From Pedobacter sp. HDW13 (GTDB taxonomy: Bacteria > Bacteroidota > Bacteroidia > Sphingobacteriales > Sphingobacteriaceae), in contig NZ_CP049868.1 in the NCBI RefSeq assembly GCF_011303555.1, positions 2,294,001 through 2,358,000 of the forward strand: a stretch of 64,000 bases of DNA. The letters run 5' to 3'. How positions within the stretch are numbered: the first letter of the stretch is position 1; the number at the start of each line of letters is the position of its first letter. The notes beneath the pieces were generated by a model that saw nothing but the letters and a program-made list of their open reading frames with translations, was not told the origin of the DNA and ran no database searches. The position numbers were made by a program, and so were the translations under genes. Below, one piece after another: positions 1 through 9,098 of this stretch.

Positions 1-1
1 T

Positions 2-520
2 GGCGCACAAAAGGAGCAGAAAGAGCTGATAAAAATGATTAGGGAAAATGCAGGTTTGCTTTATACCGGAACAAAGGATATTCTTTGGGCTTTAGATCCG
101 CACAGCGATAACCTGTTCGAAATATTGGTGCATATTAAAAATTTCGGGATAGATCTTTTCCAAAATACTGGTGTAGAATTTAAAATGGAAGGGGTATTAA
201 GCGAATATCAGAAACTGCATTTATCGATGGAGTTTAACCGTAACCTGACTCTTATTTTTAAAGAGATGCTTAATAATGTGTTAAAACATGCTAATGCAAG
301 CCAGGTGTTGATCATGGTAATAGAAACAAATCATAACACGATTAATATCTTAACTACCGATGATGGCGATGGCTTTGATCTCGCATCGGTAGAAAGGGGA
401 AGGGGCCTAAATAATATCCAAACACGCTGTAAACGCATTAAATCTACCTTCGAGATATCATCAATTAAAGGAAAAGGTACTACAACAACAATTTCTACAC
501 GAATTCCTGTCACAAAATGA
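2..520 (+). CDS. Sensor histidine kinase, C-terminal part (runs off the left edge)
   Basis: The reading frame is open to the first base, so this is the 3' part of a longer gene. What remains is the ATPase end of a NarX/DegS-type histidine kinase. A stretch containing DILWALDP follows the presumed dimerisation helix, then an N-box (EMLNNVLKHANAS), a G1 box (DDGDGFD) and a G2 box (GRGLNNIQTR). The phospho-accepting histidine and the sensor region lie outside the window. A LuxR-type response regulator starts 34 bases after the stop, which fits a cognate two-component pair, probably one transcript. The ligand cannot be inferred. Confidence 0.85.
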   Translation, partial: GAQKEQKELIKMIRENAGLLYTGTKDILWALDPHSDNLFEILVHIKNFGIDLFQNTGVEFKMEGVLSEYQKLHLSMEFNRNLTLIFKEMLNNVLKHANASQVLIMVIETNHNTINILTTDDGDGFDLASVERGRGLNNIQTRCKRIKSTFEISSIKGKGTTTTISTRIPVTK

Positions 521-554
521 AATAAAAGGCATCTAATCATAAAAACCATCCAAA

Positions 555-1180
555 ATGAGCCAAAATTTACGAATCGTTTTAATTGAAGATGACGACATTA
601 TAAGAATGGGTTACGAATCTTTATTAACCGATGTGCCTGAATTTTCTGTTGTAAATTCTTACGCCTCTTACGATTTAGCCAAAAAACAACTGGTAGCCGA
701 TCAGCCCGATGTGATCTTACTGGATATCCAGATGCCGGGCACAAACGGATTACAGGCGTTGCCATTTATTAAAAAAGCCCTTCCACACACGCACATAATT
801 ATCCTTACGGTTTTCGATTCGCCTGAGCTCGTTTTCGAAGCATTAACTATGGGAGCGGGGGCTATCTAACTAAAAACTCGAGTGCAGCAAAAATTATAGA
901 TGCAGTTAGGGAAGTAAGTACCGGTGGTGGAGCCATGAGCACCAATGTAGCCAGGATAGTAATGCATTCCTTCCAAAAAAACCTCGATTCGCCCTTAACC
1001 AAACGCGAAACAGAGATTTTAGACAGAATTGCTAACGGACAAACCAAATCACAAATTGCCAACGATCTTTTCATTGATCAGGAAACCGTGCGGAGTCATG
1101 TTAAAAATATTTATATCAAACTGGATGTAAATTCAAAATCAGACGCGATTAAAACGGCGAAAGAAAAGCGGTTTATTTAA
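555..1180 (+). pseudogene. NarL/LuxR-family response regulator, frameshifted by one base
   Basis: The first frame (555-869) encodes a receiver domain with acidic pocket E11/D12/D13 and phospho-acceptor D57 in LLDIQMPG. It stops at 867-869. The -1 frame carries on without a break: GYLTKNSS with the conserved receiver lysine, a linker, then a LuxR helix-turn-helix (LTKRETEILDRIANGQTKSQ and SHVKNIYIKL). Adding one G to the G5 run at 857-861 restores one protein of about 208 residues, the usual length of the family. As written the receiver loses its last strand and helix and the DNA-binding domain is detached. The gene follows the kinase and is presumably its partner. It may be intact in the organism, because five other genes here show the same kind of lesion. 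Confidence 0.8.
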
Positions 1181-1215
1181 TCAATAACACATTTTCGGTA
1201 AAAAATAATGCTAAA

Positions 1216-1234
1216 ATCACCCTTTTTGGGTGAT
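1216..1234 (+). terminator. Hairpin after the response regulator, possible weak terminator
   Basis: A 7-bp perfect stem (ATCACCC / GGGTGAT) closes a T5 loop 36 bases after the response-regulator stop. It is not followed by a clear T tract, so termination is uncertain. Confidence 0.3.
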
Positions 1235-1285
1235 CCTTTCGGTCCAATTTCAGTTTAATTTTACATCATACAATTAAACAAGGTA

Positions 1286-1651
1286 ATGGGCCAATCTGCA
1301 AAATCTTTTTATGTGCAAGTTAAGCAACTAAACGATGCAGAAAGCTACTATGCCAATTGTTTAGGAATGCTTACCGAGGCCACCATGATTTCTGCAAAGG
1401 AAAAAGGGCTGCTGGTAAAAGTCGATCAGGATACCCATCTCTTTCTTTCGGAAGAAAAACACCAAAATCAGACACGTAAAATAGTATTAAGCAGTGATGA
1501 TTGCCTGGAAGATTATTGCAGGCTAAAATCGCGCGGTGTGGTGTTTAAAAAAGCACCGGCTTATCTGAGCGAAGGTTTAAGTGTCGAGTTTTCTGATCCG
1601 TATGGTAACGAATTTACCATTTTGGAGCAACGTAACTACAATGAGGATTAA
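1286..1651 (+). CDS. VOC (glyoxalase/bleomycin-resistance fold) family protein
   Basis: This 121-residue protein has the size and layout of a single VOC domain. It begins with a strand (KSFYVQVKQL), a helix (DAESYYANCLGM), and ends with the typical FSDPYGNEFTILEQ, whose E is the usual last metal ligand of the fold. The first ligand position is not obvious, so it may not be a classical metal enzyme; the substrate is unknown. The next gene, an AraC regulator, starts 3 bases after the stop, so the two are almost certainly cotranscribed. The ATG is preceded by an AAGG-type site (aacaaggta). Confidence 0.7.
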   Translation: MGQSAKSFYVQVKQLNDAESYYANCLGMLTEATMISAKEKGLLVKVDQDTHLFLSEEKHQNQTRKIVLSSDDCLEDYCRLKSRGVVFKKAPAYLSEGLSVEFSDPYGNEFTILEQRNYNED

Positions 1652-1654
1652 GCC

Positions 1655-2521
1655 ATGAGATACGTAAAAGAATTAAGCAACAGGAACAAGATTGTAAGTG
1701 AAAGCACTTGCGAAGCCTTGTACGAACAGCAAAACGATGCGTACACCATTAAATTTGTTTTTAGCGGTGCCGAAACCTGCGAAATCAATAAACGTAAATT
1801 CAATATTTACCCCGATACTTTTGCTGTGGTTAATGCAGGAAGCAATTTTAGCAGCAAAATAGATTCTATTAGTCCGGTAAATACATTTGCCGTTTCTTTT
1901 GGTGAAAATTTTATAACGGATTTTCACCGTAGCTTTTCTTGCAGCGATGAAAACCTGTTGGATGGAAAGGATACCAGCCAAATGCCGGAGTTTATGGAGT
2001 CTTTATATCCTTTTATGGGCGATATGCGCTTCAATGTACTGCATCTTAAAAGCCAGCTGGATAAAGGTTTAAAAGATGAAATGCTCATTAATGAGTATCT
2101 ATATCACTGCCTTTTAAATTATTATAAAATTTACGATAAAGAGGTTATCCAAAAATTAGACAAGCTAAGCTTTATTAAAACAAAGACAAGACAAGAGGTT
2201 TTAAAAAGGTTAACACTTGCCAAAGAATATATCAGCAGCAATTATAACCAGAACATTACACTGGAGCAAATTGCAGAACAGGCCTGTTTATCAGTTAACC
2301 ATTTATTGCGCACTTTTAAAGAAGCGTATGAAATTAGCCCATATCAGTTTTTAATGCAGCTGAGGCTAAACCGCGCTAAAAAACTATTACAAACCACTTC
2401 TTATTCTCTGAATGAAATTGTGGGTTTGGTTGGGTTCGAATGCCCAAGTTCATTCATCAGGTTATTTAAACATACATTCAATATCACTCCTTTAAAGTAT
2501 AAAAAGAGTAGGTTGAATTAA
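1655..2521 (+). CDS. AraC-family transcriptional regulator
   Basis: A 288-residue protein with an N-terminal cupin-like sensory region (about 1-180) and a C-terminal double helix-turn-helix (about 190-286). Family landmarks are visible: NITLEQIAEQACLSVNHLLR for the first HTH and GFECPSSFIRLFKHTFNITP for the second, ending in the typical TPLKYKK. It sits 3 bases after the VOC gene and 290 bases before a SusC/SusD pair on the same strand. It may control that uptake locus or the VOC gene; this is inference from position. A terminator-like hairpin lies between it and susC, so susC has its own promoter. Confidence 0.85.
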   Translation: MRYVKELSNRNKIVSESTCEALYEQQNDAYTIKFVFSGAETCEINKRKFNIYPDTFAVVNAGSNFSSKIDSISPVNTFAVSFGENFITDFHRSFSCSDENLLDGKDTSQMPEFMESLYPFMGDMRFNVLHLKSQLDKGLKDEMLINEYLYHCLLNYYKIYDKEVIQKLDKLSFIKTKTRQEVLKRLTLAKEYISSNYNQNITLEQIAEQACLSVNHLLRTFKEAYEISPYQFLMQLRLNRAKKLLQTTSYSLNEIVGLVGFECPSSFIRLFKHTFNITPLKYKKSRLN

Positions 2522-2629
2522 AATACAAATAGTGATATCTGCATATTTTGTATATACAGATGAAACTATTTTTGAAGCTCTTGCAGGACAATTTGTAGAA
2601 GTTTTTTCCTGTTTAGGTTAATAATGATT

Positions 2630-2666
2630 AAAAAAGCAAACTGCCAGGATTGGAGTTTGCTTTTTT
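2630..2666 (+). terminator. Rho-independent terminator after the AraC gene
   Basis: Stem AAAAAAGCAAACT pairs with AGTTTGCTTTTTT across an 11-base loop, with the T-rich arm as the release tract. The rest of the 293-base gap before susC (2522-2814) shows no gene. Confidence 0.8.
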
Positions 2667-2814
2667 GCATTTATCACGCTATAAAAAAGGCTAAAATGGT
2701 GATTTTCACACATTTTCGGATTCCTCAAGTGCCTACATTGTTCATTGATTTGGTTTCGTGCATCTCTGCCATAAACTGAAGAACTAATTAATTACTAACT
2801 ATTTATTTCCTAAC

Positions 2815-5800
2815 ATGAAACAAAAATTACTATTGATTTTAATGGTGACGGTTTTGTCTTATTTTAATGCCCTTGCGCAAAATAAGACCATAACCGGCAA
2901 GGTGGTTGATGCAGACGATGGCTTGCCATTGCCAGGCGTATCGATAAAAATAAAAGGAACGACCCAGGTAACCCAAACCACAGGCCAGGGTACTTTCTCC
3001 ATGTCTGCGCCGCAAAATGCACAAGCTTTAATTCTAAGCTACGTTGGTTACACCGAACAAGAGGTTAAAATAACAGGCGAAACCTTAACTATTCGCTTGG
3101 CCTCATCGAGTAAAAACCTGCAGGATGTAATTGTCGTAGCCTATGGTACAAGTAAAAAGGAAGCCATTACAGGCTCCGTTGCAACTATGAGCGCTAAACA
3201 GCTCGACAATCGGATTATCACTAATGTTACCAATGTACTGGCAGGCGTTGCACCAGGTGTGGTAACCACTTCAGGAAACGGACAGCCAGGGAGCAGTTCA
3301 GCCATCCGTATTCGTGGTTTTGGTTCCATTTCGGCATCTAATAGTCCGCTTTTTGTATTGGATGGTTCGGTATACGACGGTGAGTTGGGCGACATTAATG
3401 CCAACGATATTGAAAGCATTTCATTATTGAAAGATGCATCTTCGTCGGCACTTTACGGTTCGAGGGCTGCCAACGGTGTAGTAATCATTACCACAAAAAA
3501 AGGTAAATCGACTACCCCAACATTAAATGCTACCTATAGCCAGGGTTTTTCTAAAAGAGGTATTCCTGAGTATGATAGAATTGGTGCTTTAGACTATTAT
3601 CCATTAATGTGGCAGGCCCTAAAAAACAGTTTGGTATACCCTTCAAGCGGAACCGGAATAAGTGAATCGGCCGCGGCAACACAAGCTACCAATACCATAC
3701 AAGGACAATTGGTTTACAATCCTTTTAATGTACCAAACAATCAAATTGTAGGTGTAGACGGAAAGTTAAACCCTAATGCACAGCTGCTTTACAGCGACTT
3801 CGACTGGTATAAGCAGGCCTCACGAGTTGGTAAAAGAACCGAATTCAATGTTAACTCAAGCGCTAAAGGAGAAAAAACAGACTATTATTTCTCGATGAAT
3901 TACTTGAAAGATAATGGTTATTTGATTAAAACAGATTTTGAAAGATTTAATGCACGGATTAACGCAAACACCCAGTTAAGACCGTGGTTAAAAACAGGGA
4001 TAAATCTTGCCGGTAGTTTATCGAACGGAAACCTTGCACAAGATGCATCAACAGGTAGCGCAACTGCATTTGTTAATGTTTTCAACTTTGCCCGTGGTAT
4101 TGGGCCTATTTATCCTGTACACGCATATGATGCAAGTGGCAATCCCATTTTAACGACCACTGGAGAACAATGGTACGACTATGGAGGACATCCGGGAGCT
4201 GTTAACAGGCCGCAAGGTGCATCAGCTGGCAGGAACGTAATTTATGAAACGATGCTGAATGATGTACTAAGCCGTAGGCTCGCATTAAATGGCAGGGCAT
4301 ACGCTGAAATTAAATTTCTAAAAGATTTTACTTTTAAGCCTACTATCAGTATTGATTTTATTAATGCTTACAGTACCGAGTATAGAAATTCGATTGTTGG
4401 AGATGGAAGCACCGTTGGTGGTTCATCTACTAAACGGAGTACACCAACACAGAGTTATACATTCAACCAGGTTTTATCTTACAGCAAAACATTTGGCAAA
4501 CATAGCGTAAATGCTTTGGTGGGACATGAAAATTATGATTACGACTGGCGCAGATTAAGTGCAACCAAACAGAGCCAAATTTTAGATGGTAATACTGAGT
4601 TTCCAAATTTTGTGACCCCAAGCGATGCCGGTGGTTATAAAGATACTTATCGGGTAGAATCTTATTTTGGTAAAGCAGGCTACAGTTATATGGATAAATA
4701 CTTTGTTGATGCCTCGATCCGTCGCGATGGAACCTCACGTTTATCAAAACAATCAAGGTGGGGAACGTTCTTCTCTGCAGGAGCATCGTGGGCTATCAAT
4801 AAAGAAGACTTCATGAACGAAGTGAAGTGGATTAACGATTTGCGTTTAAAAGCTTCATACGGCGAAGTAGGTAACGATAATTTAATTGATGCTACCCTTG
4901 TTGAACACAACAGCCTTTATTACAATTACCAGGCCTTTTACGAGTTGGGATGGAATAATGGTAGTGAGCCAGGTTTACTATTGGCAACAGCTGCGACACC
5001 AGATTTGAAATGGGAATCGGTAAATACATTTAACACAGGTATAGCCTTTAGCTTGTTCAATAATAGATTGAAAGGTGAGATAGAGTATTTTAAACGTGGC
5101 TCATCAAACCTACTGTTTGCAGTGCCGCAACCATTATCAGATCCCATTACTTCTATTCGCCGTAATATTGGCTCAATGTACAATACTGGAATCGATTTAC
5201 AGCTAAGCGGAGATATCTTAAGATCAGAAAATTTCAACTGGAATTTATTGAGTAACTGGTCGTGGTTAAAAAACAAAATAACCAAAATGCCGGCTGAAAC
5301 GCCTACTGTAACCAGTGGTACAAAAAGGCTTGAGGTGGGAAGAGATATTTATGCTTACTACCTGCGCCAGTGGGCAGGGGTAGACCCTACAGATGGTTCT
5401 GCCTTATTTGAACCGAACGCAGGTGTTACAACGGATCTCCGTACCGTTAACGGACGTGTTTTAACAACCAATATCAATAATGCGCGTTCTGATTACTCGG
5501 GATCAGCAATTCCTGATTTATATGGATCGGTAACCAACACTTTTAACTATAAAAACTTTGGGCTATCGTTCTTAATCAGTTACCAGATTGGAGGCAAATT
5601 CTACGATTCAAATTATCAGTCGTTAATGTCTACCACCTATGGTTCAGCTTTACATACTGATGTGTTAAACTCATGGATGACACCAGGCCAGGTTACCGAT
5701 ATCCCACGTTTGGATATTGGCCGCTCTACCCAGTTTAACGGTACTTCAAGCCGCTGGTTAATAGATGCCTCTTATATTGCTTTCCGTAATGTAAACTTAT

Positions 5801-5991
5801 CATATACTTTGCCGCAACGTTGGATTAAAGGCGCAACATTGAGCAGTGTTAGGGTTTTTGCCGCAGGCGAAAATCTTGGTTTAATATCTAAGCGAAAAGG
5901 AATGGATCCAACTGAGTCGTTTACAGGCGTAAATACAACTAATTATGTGCCTTCGCGGATGATTAGCTTCGGAATCAATGTTTCACTTTAA
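2815..5991 (+). CDS. SusC/RagA-family TonB-linked outer membrane transporter
   Basis: At 1058 residues this is a full-length SusC-type importer. Order of parts: signal peptide (1-21, ending ALA-Q), carboxypeptidase-regulatory-like domain (about 24-100, ITGKVVDADDGLPLPGVSI), TonB box region and plug (DVIVVAYGTSKKEAITGSVA, then the SIRIRG-like AIRIRGFGS and GAANGVVIITTKKG-type SRAANGVVIITTKKG), then a 22-strand barrel ending in an aromatic/hydrophobic residue pattern (MISFGINVSL). It lacks the extra N-terminal STN domain, so it is not expected to signal to an anti-sigma factor. The SusD partner starts 11 bases downstream. Together they import an oligomeric nutrient across the outer membrane; with no glycan-degrading gene adjacent, the substrate cannot be named. 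Confidence 0.95.
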   Translation: MKQKLLLILMVTVLSYFNALAQNKTITGKVVDADDGLPLPGVSIKIKGTTQVTQTTGQGTFSMSAPQNAQALILSYVGYTEQEVKITGETLTIRLASSSKNLQDVIVVAYGTSKKEAITGSVATMSAKQLDNRIITNVTNVLAGVAPGVVTTSGNGQPGSSSAIRIRGFGSISASNSPLFVLDGSVYDGELGDINANDIESISLLKDASSSALYGSRAANGVVIITTKKGKSTTPTLNATYSQGFSKRGIPEYDRIGALDYYPLMWQALKNSLVYPSSGTGISESAAATQATNTIQGQLVYNPFNVPNNQIVGVDGKLNPNAQLLYSDFDWYKQASRVGKRTEFNVNSSAKGEKTDYYFSMNYLKDNGYLIKTDFERFNARINANTQLRPWLKTGINLAGSLSNGNLAQDASTGSATAFVNVFNFARGIGPIYPVHAYDASGNPILTTTGEQWYDYGGHPGAVNRPQGASAGRNVIYETMLNDVLSRRLALNGRAYAEIKFLKDFTFKPTISIDFINAYSTEYRNSIVGDGSTVGGSSTKRSTPTQSYTFNQVLSYSKTFGKHSVNALVGHENYDYDWRRLSATKQSQILDGNTEFPNFVTPSDAGGYKDTYRVESYFGKAGYSYMDKYFVDASIRRDGTSRLSKQSRWGTFFSAGASWAINKEDFMNEVKWINDLRLKASYGEVGNDNLIDATLVEHNSLYYNYQAFYELGWNNGSEPGLLLATAATPDLKWESVNTFNTGIAFSLFNNRLKGEIEYFKRGSSNLLFAVPQPLSDPITSIRRNIGSMYNTGIDLQLSGDILRSENFNWNLLSNWSWLKNKITKMPAETPTVTSGTKRLEVGRDIYAYYLRQWAGVDPTDGSALFEPNAGVTTDLRTVNGRVLTTNINNARSDYSGSAIPDLYGSVTNTFNYKNFGLSFLISYQIGGKFYDSNYQSLMSTTYGSALHTDVLNSWMTPGQVTDIPRLDIGRSTQFNGTSSRWLIDASYIAFRNVNLSYTLPQRWIKGATLSSVRVFAAGENLGLISKRKGMDPTESFTGVNTTNYVPSRMISFGINVSL

Positions 5992-6002
5992 TTGTTACTA
6001 TC

Positions 6003-7511
6003 ATGAAATATAAAAAATATTTACTTTTTGCAGGATTGACTCTGTTAAGCATTACCGCCTGCAAAAAAGACTATCTCGATACAAAACCGACCGATCAGGT
6101 TGATAATTCGGCGCTGTTTACCTCTGCTGCAAATGCAAAAAATGCTTTAAACGGTGTTTACAGGTACATGTTTGAGCGTTCTACCACTGTGCCAGATAAT
6201 GCTCAGCAAAATAAGCCTGGTGTAGGTGGTATTATGTTGTACATGGATTTTATGGGCGAAGATATCGGTATCTCTTCTTCAAACTGGTATACTTCTGATG
6301 GGGGATCGTGGATTAGTCCGCGCACCGATAACAGTACCATGTTAACGTATATGTACCGAACATATTACCGTATTATCGGAAATGTGAATTACATCATCGA
6401 CAATATTGATCAGGCCTCAGGTGCAGCTGTTGATAAAAACACCGTGAAAGCTGAAGCGCTAACTTTAAGAGCCTATGCCTATTTTGGTTTGGTACAGCTA
6501 TTTGGTAAAAGATATGATGCCAATGCCAAACCAAATAACCAGTTAGGCGTGCCGCTTTTATTGGCCTCAACCGATACCAATAAGCCTCGCGAAAGTGTAG
6601 AAACGGTTTATTCAGCTATTGTTAAGGATTTGGAAACAGCCATTTCGCTTAATGCTGTGGCTTCTAATAAAAGCCATGCAGGTGTTACCGTTGCTAAAGG
6701 GGTTAGAGCTAGGGTCGCTTTAGTAATGCAAGATTATCCAAATGCAATTAAATATGCTAAAGATATTGTAGATGCCAACCAATATCCGCTATTATCCGTT
6801 ACTGATTACCAAGCAGGCTTTAATAATGCGACATTAGGTGAGTTTATCTGGGCCTCTATGCCAACATTAGATCAAGGAGATACATTCGGATCGTATTTTG
6901 CTCAAATAGCTTATAACGCAAACACAAGCTTTATGCGCGGAAATCCAAAAAGGATTAATTCTGCACTTTACAACCAGATATCGGCAACAGATGTGCGTAA
7001 AAAGATGTGGGAACCTGCTCCAACTACGGCGAACTTCCCGCTTCCTGCTACAAACTTTGCCCGCCAACCTTACATGAGTCGTAAATTTTCGGTTAAAGAG
7101 GTGGGTGGCCCATCTTTGGGTGATGTTCCATTAATGCGTACCTCTGAAATGTATTTGATCTTAGCCGAGGCTTATGCTAAAACCATGGGAAGTGAGGCTT
7201 TGGCCAGAACTGTGCTGTTAAACTTGGTTAAGCAACGCGATCCGGCGGCAGTAATCTCGGCAAATACAGGGCAGGCTCTAGTTGATGAAATCCTTTTCAA
7301 TCGAAGAGTAGAACTTTGGGGTGAGGGGCACAGGTGGTTAGATTTAAAACGTCTAAATCTTCCTTTAGACCGTACAGTAGTCCCTAATTATGTGTCGGCT
7401 TCTGTTGCAGGTACACTATCTATTCCTGCTGGCGATGTTAAATGGCAGTTCTTAATTCCGAGAGCCGAAATGGAAGCCAATTCTGGTTTGGCGGGACAAC
7501 AAAATCCGTAA
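6003..7511 (+). CDS. SusD/RagB-family nutrient-binding outer membrane lipoprotein
   Basis: This 502-residue lipoprotein has a lipobox (LSITAC, acylated C20) followed by KKDYLDTKP, a classic SusD start. The TPR-like N-terminal half contains the family signature AEALTLRAYAYFGLVQLFG, and the C-terminal region has MRTSEMYLILAEAYAK and the LFNRRVELWGEGHRWLDLKR block typical of RagB/SusD. It lids the SusC barrel on the cell surface and captures the substrate. It lies 11 bases after susC and is followed by a strong terminator, so the operon is just these two genes. Confidence 0.95.
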   Translation: MKYKKYLLFAGLTLLSITACKKDYLDTKPTDQVDNSALFTSAANAKNALNGVYRYMFERSTTVPDNAQQNKPGVGGIMLYMDFMGEDIGISSSNWYTSDGGSWISPRTDNSTMLTYMYRTYYRIIGNVNYIIDNIDQASGAAVDKNTVKAEALTLRAYAYFGLVQLFGKRYDANAKPNNQLGVPLLLASTDTNKPRESVETVYSAIVKDLETAISLNAVASNKSHAGVTVAKGVRARVALVMQDYPNAIKYAKDIVDANQYPLLSVTDYQAGFNNATLGEFIWASMPTLDQGDTFGSYFAQIAYNANTSFMRGNPKRINSALYNQISATDVRKKMWEPAPTTANFPLPATNFARQPYMSRKFSVKEVGGPSLGDVPLMRTSEMYLILAEAYAKTMGSEALARTVLLNLVKQRDPAAVISANTGQALVDEILFNRRVELWGEGHRWLDLKRLNLPLDRTVVPNYVSASVAGTLSIPAGDVKWQFLIPRAEMEANSGLAGQQNP

Positions 7512-7519
7512 TGATTTTT

Positions 7520-7576
7520 AAAAAGGTTATGTTGTATTTTGAAATGATTTGTTCAGGATAAAACATAACCTTTTTT
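7520..7576 (+). terminator. Terminator of the SusC/SusD operon
   Basis: AAAAAGGTTATGTT pairs with AACATAACCTTTTT across a loop of about 28 bases, ending in a T6 tract. Confidence 0.75.
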
Positions 7577-7673
7577 GCTTTTATCACATTTTAGTTACCT
7601 GATAATTATGGTGTTATCGGCACATTATTATTCTGCTTTGTAGCCGATCTTTAATAAAAAAACACAGATAGTT

Positions 7674-8132
7674 ATGAAACTAAAAGCTTTGGTGATTCTA
7701 TTACTAGGTATTACAATCACAAATAATGTTTTAGCAGCAGAAAAACCTACTGCAAGTCATAAATCGGTTATTAATTACTTTATGGATAGCTATATGAATT
7801 CTGATTACAAGAAATTGAAAGCTGTTTTAAGTGATGATGCTGTATTTACATCGAACAGGGATGTGAGGGTGATAAAGCACAAAGCAAGTGAGGTTCTGGC
7901 TCAAATGAAAAAAGATGAAGGTGTAATACAAAAAGACTGTAACATCAGCTCTACCATCGTTTCTGAAACAGATGCATTAGTTATTGCCCGTGTAGATGTA
8001 AATTACGAGCTGTTTGATGGTGCACAACAGAACTTTGTAATAATAGAGAAAAATAAAGAAGGAGAGTGGAAAATTACTCAGGTATACAAAGTTTTCGTTA
8101 CGAGCGAAAGCCAGGCTAAAAAACTGGTTTAA
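7674..8132 (+). CDS. Secreted NTF2-like (putative lumazine-binding type) small protein
   Basis: A 152-residue protein with a signal peptide (about 1-21, ending NNVLAA). The mature part fits the NTF2-like / SnoaL-type cone fold: HKSVINYFMDSYMNSDYKKL as the first helices, then LKAVLSDDAVFTSN, and paired strands ending in EGEWKITQVYKVF, the usual last strand. Proteins like this are often annotated as putative lumazine-binding in Bacteroidota; no catalytic residues are evident and no function is assigned. It is monocistronic, bounded by the SusD terminator upstream and its own terminator downstream. Confidence 0.65.
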   Translation: MKLKALVILLLGITITNNVLAAEKPTASHKSVINYFMDSYMNSDYKKLKAVLSDDAVFTSNRDVRVIKHKASEVLAQMKKDEGVIQKDCNISSTIVSETDALVIARVDVNYELFDGAQQNFVIIEKNKEGEWKITQVYKVFVTSESQAKKLV

Positions 8133-8154
8133 ATTTTGGTTTTATGTTAAATAG

Positions 8155-8187
8155 AAAAGGCCTGGTGTAAAATATACCGGGCCTTTT
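8155..8187. terminator. Bidirectional terminator between convergent genes
   Basis: AAAAGGCCTGGTGTA pairs (with wobbles) with TATACCGGGCCTTTT. The A-rich and T-rich arms allow termination from both sides, which suits the convergent genes on either side. Confidence 0.8.
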
Positions 8188-8208
8188 TTATTTAAGTTTA
8201 TGCTGATC

Positions 8209-8772
8209 TTAAAAGTTTATCGGCAATTCTATTTGTGTTTTATCCCAACCGGCAATCAGAGTTGCACCTTCGGTTGCTGGGATAAATGTTAAAGAGAAAT
8301 ATTCTATTGGTTTAGCCAAAGTTTTAACCGGAACATTTACCCGCACGATATCTTTAGCCTGGTTGTAGCTAAATGCTCCCCATTTATCTGTTTCACTATT
8401 AATAATAATGGTCCAGGTATCCTTATTAGGAATTGCAAATAAGCTATAAGTGCCTGCTTTGATTTTCTTTCCGCCTATGTTTACTTTTTTAAAGAAACGG
8501 ATCTCTGTGCTTTCGTTGGCGCCAAAACGCCAAACTGTTCCGTACTGCTCTAAAACACCAAAAATATCGCGTCCTTTTTTCTGTGGACGGGAATAAACAA
8601 CCTTAATTACCGGTTTAGTTAAATCGCCGGCTTTTGCCTTTGGTGCATTTAATGGAAAATATACAATATCTGCCGGACTAGAGTCTGCAACAGGGAATTT
8701 TACTTCTGTGGCCTGCTGAGCCTTTGAACTAAAGCATATAAGAGCGAAAACAACAATGAATATATGTTTCAT
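8209..8772 (-). CDS. Secreted DUF2911-family protein
   Basis: A 187-residue exported protein with a signal peptide (1-18, ending SSKA-QQ). It matches the DUF2911 pattern: VKVVYSRPQKKGRDIFG, followed by YGTVWRFGANESTEIRFFKKV, then KIKAGTYSLFAIPNKDTWTIIIN and a final WDKTQIELPI. DUF2911 proteins are common single-domain periplasmic proteins of Bacteroidota with no established biochemical role. It is transcribed leftwards toward a shared terminator. The identification rests on recall of the family motif. Confidence 0.8.
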   Translation of the reverse strand: MKHIFIVVFALICFSSKAQQATEVKFPVADSSPADIVYFPLNAPKAKAGDLTKPVIKVVYSRPQKKGRDIFGVLEQYGTVWRFGANESTEIRFFKKVNIGGKKIKAGTYSLFAIPNKDTWTIIINSETDKWGAFSYNQAKDIVRVNVPVKTLAKPIEYFSLTFIPATEGATLIAGWDKTQIELPINF

Positions 8773-8840
8773 CTGCTGTGAATTAAGGCGTAACCTATAA
8801 GTGCATCGACACTTTAGGGCTTATACGTAAATAAAATGAA

Positions 8841-9026
8841 TTAGTATTTTCTACCTTTAACGATAGCGTTTAAAAATAAGCCTGCTGTTAACAAACCTAA
8901 AACACCACCTAATAAAGCGAAAATGTAGTTATGTGTAATAATTGCCCCAGTTAAAACTCCGAAGAATAAACCTAAAGCATAATATAACCAGTTAAAATTA
9001 TTGCTGCTGTTCTCTTGTACACTCAT
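8841..9026 (-). CDS. Small two-helix membrane protein
   Basis: A 61-residue protein of unknown function. Two hydrophobic segments (about 14-32, WLYYALGLFFGVLTGAIIT, and about 35-53, FALLGGVLGLLTAGLFLNAI) rich in glycine suggest a membrane hairpin with a short basic tail (KGRKY). A consensus -7 box TAACTTTG lies at 9046-9053 on the minus strand, 19 bases before the ATG, and a GGAGG-like stretch lies between them, supporting a real gene. It resembles small glycine-zipper proteins but no family is claimed. Confidence 0.65.
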   Translation of the reverse strand: MSVQENSSNNFNWLYYALGLFFGVLTGAIITHNYIFALLGGVLGLLTAGLFLNAIVKGRKY

Positions 9027-9098
9027 GTTTTTTATTATTTGGAGGCAAAGTTAATATTTATTTTAAATTTTAATTTGTGATTAGCACCAATATTCTAA

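Noticed and set aside
857..861. Programmed -1 frameshift in the response regulator
   Set aside because: A G5 run alone with no heptamer or downstream pseudoknot; the same kind of lesion in five other genes makes a missing base likelier.
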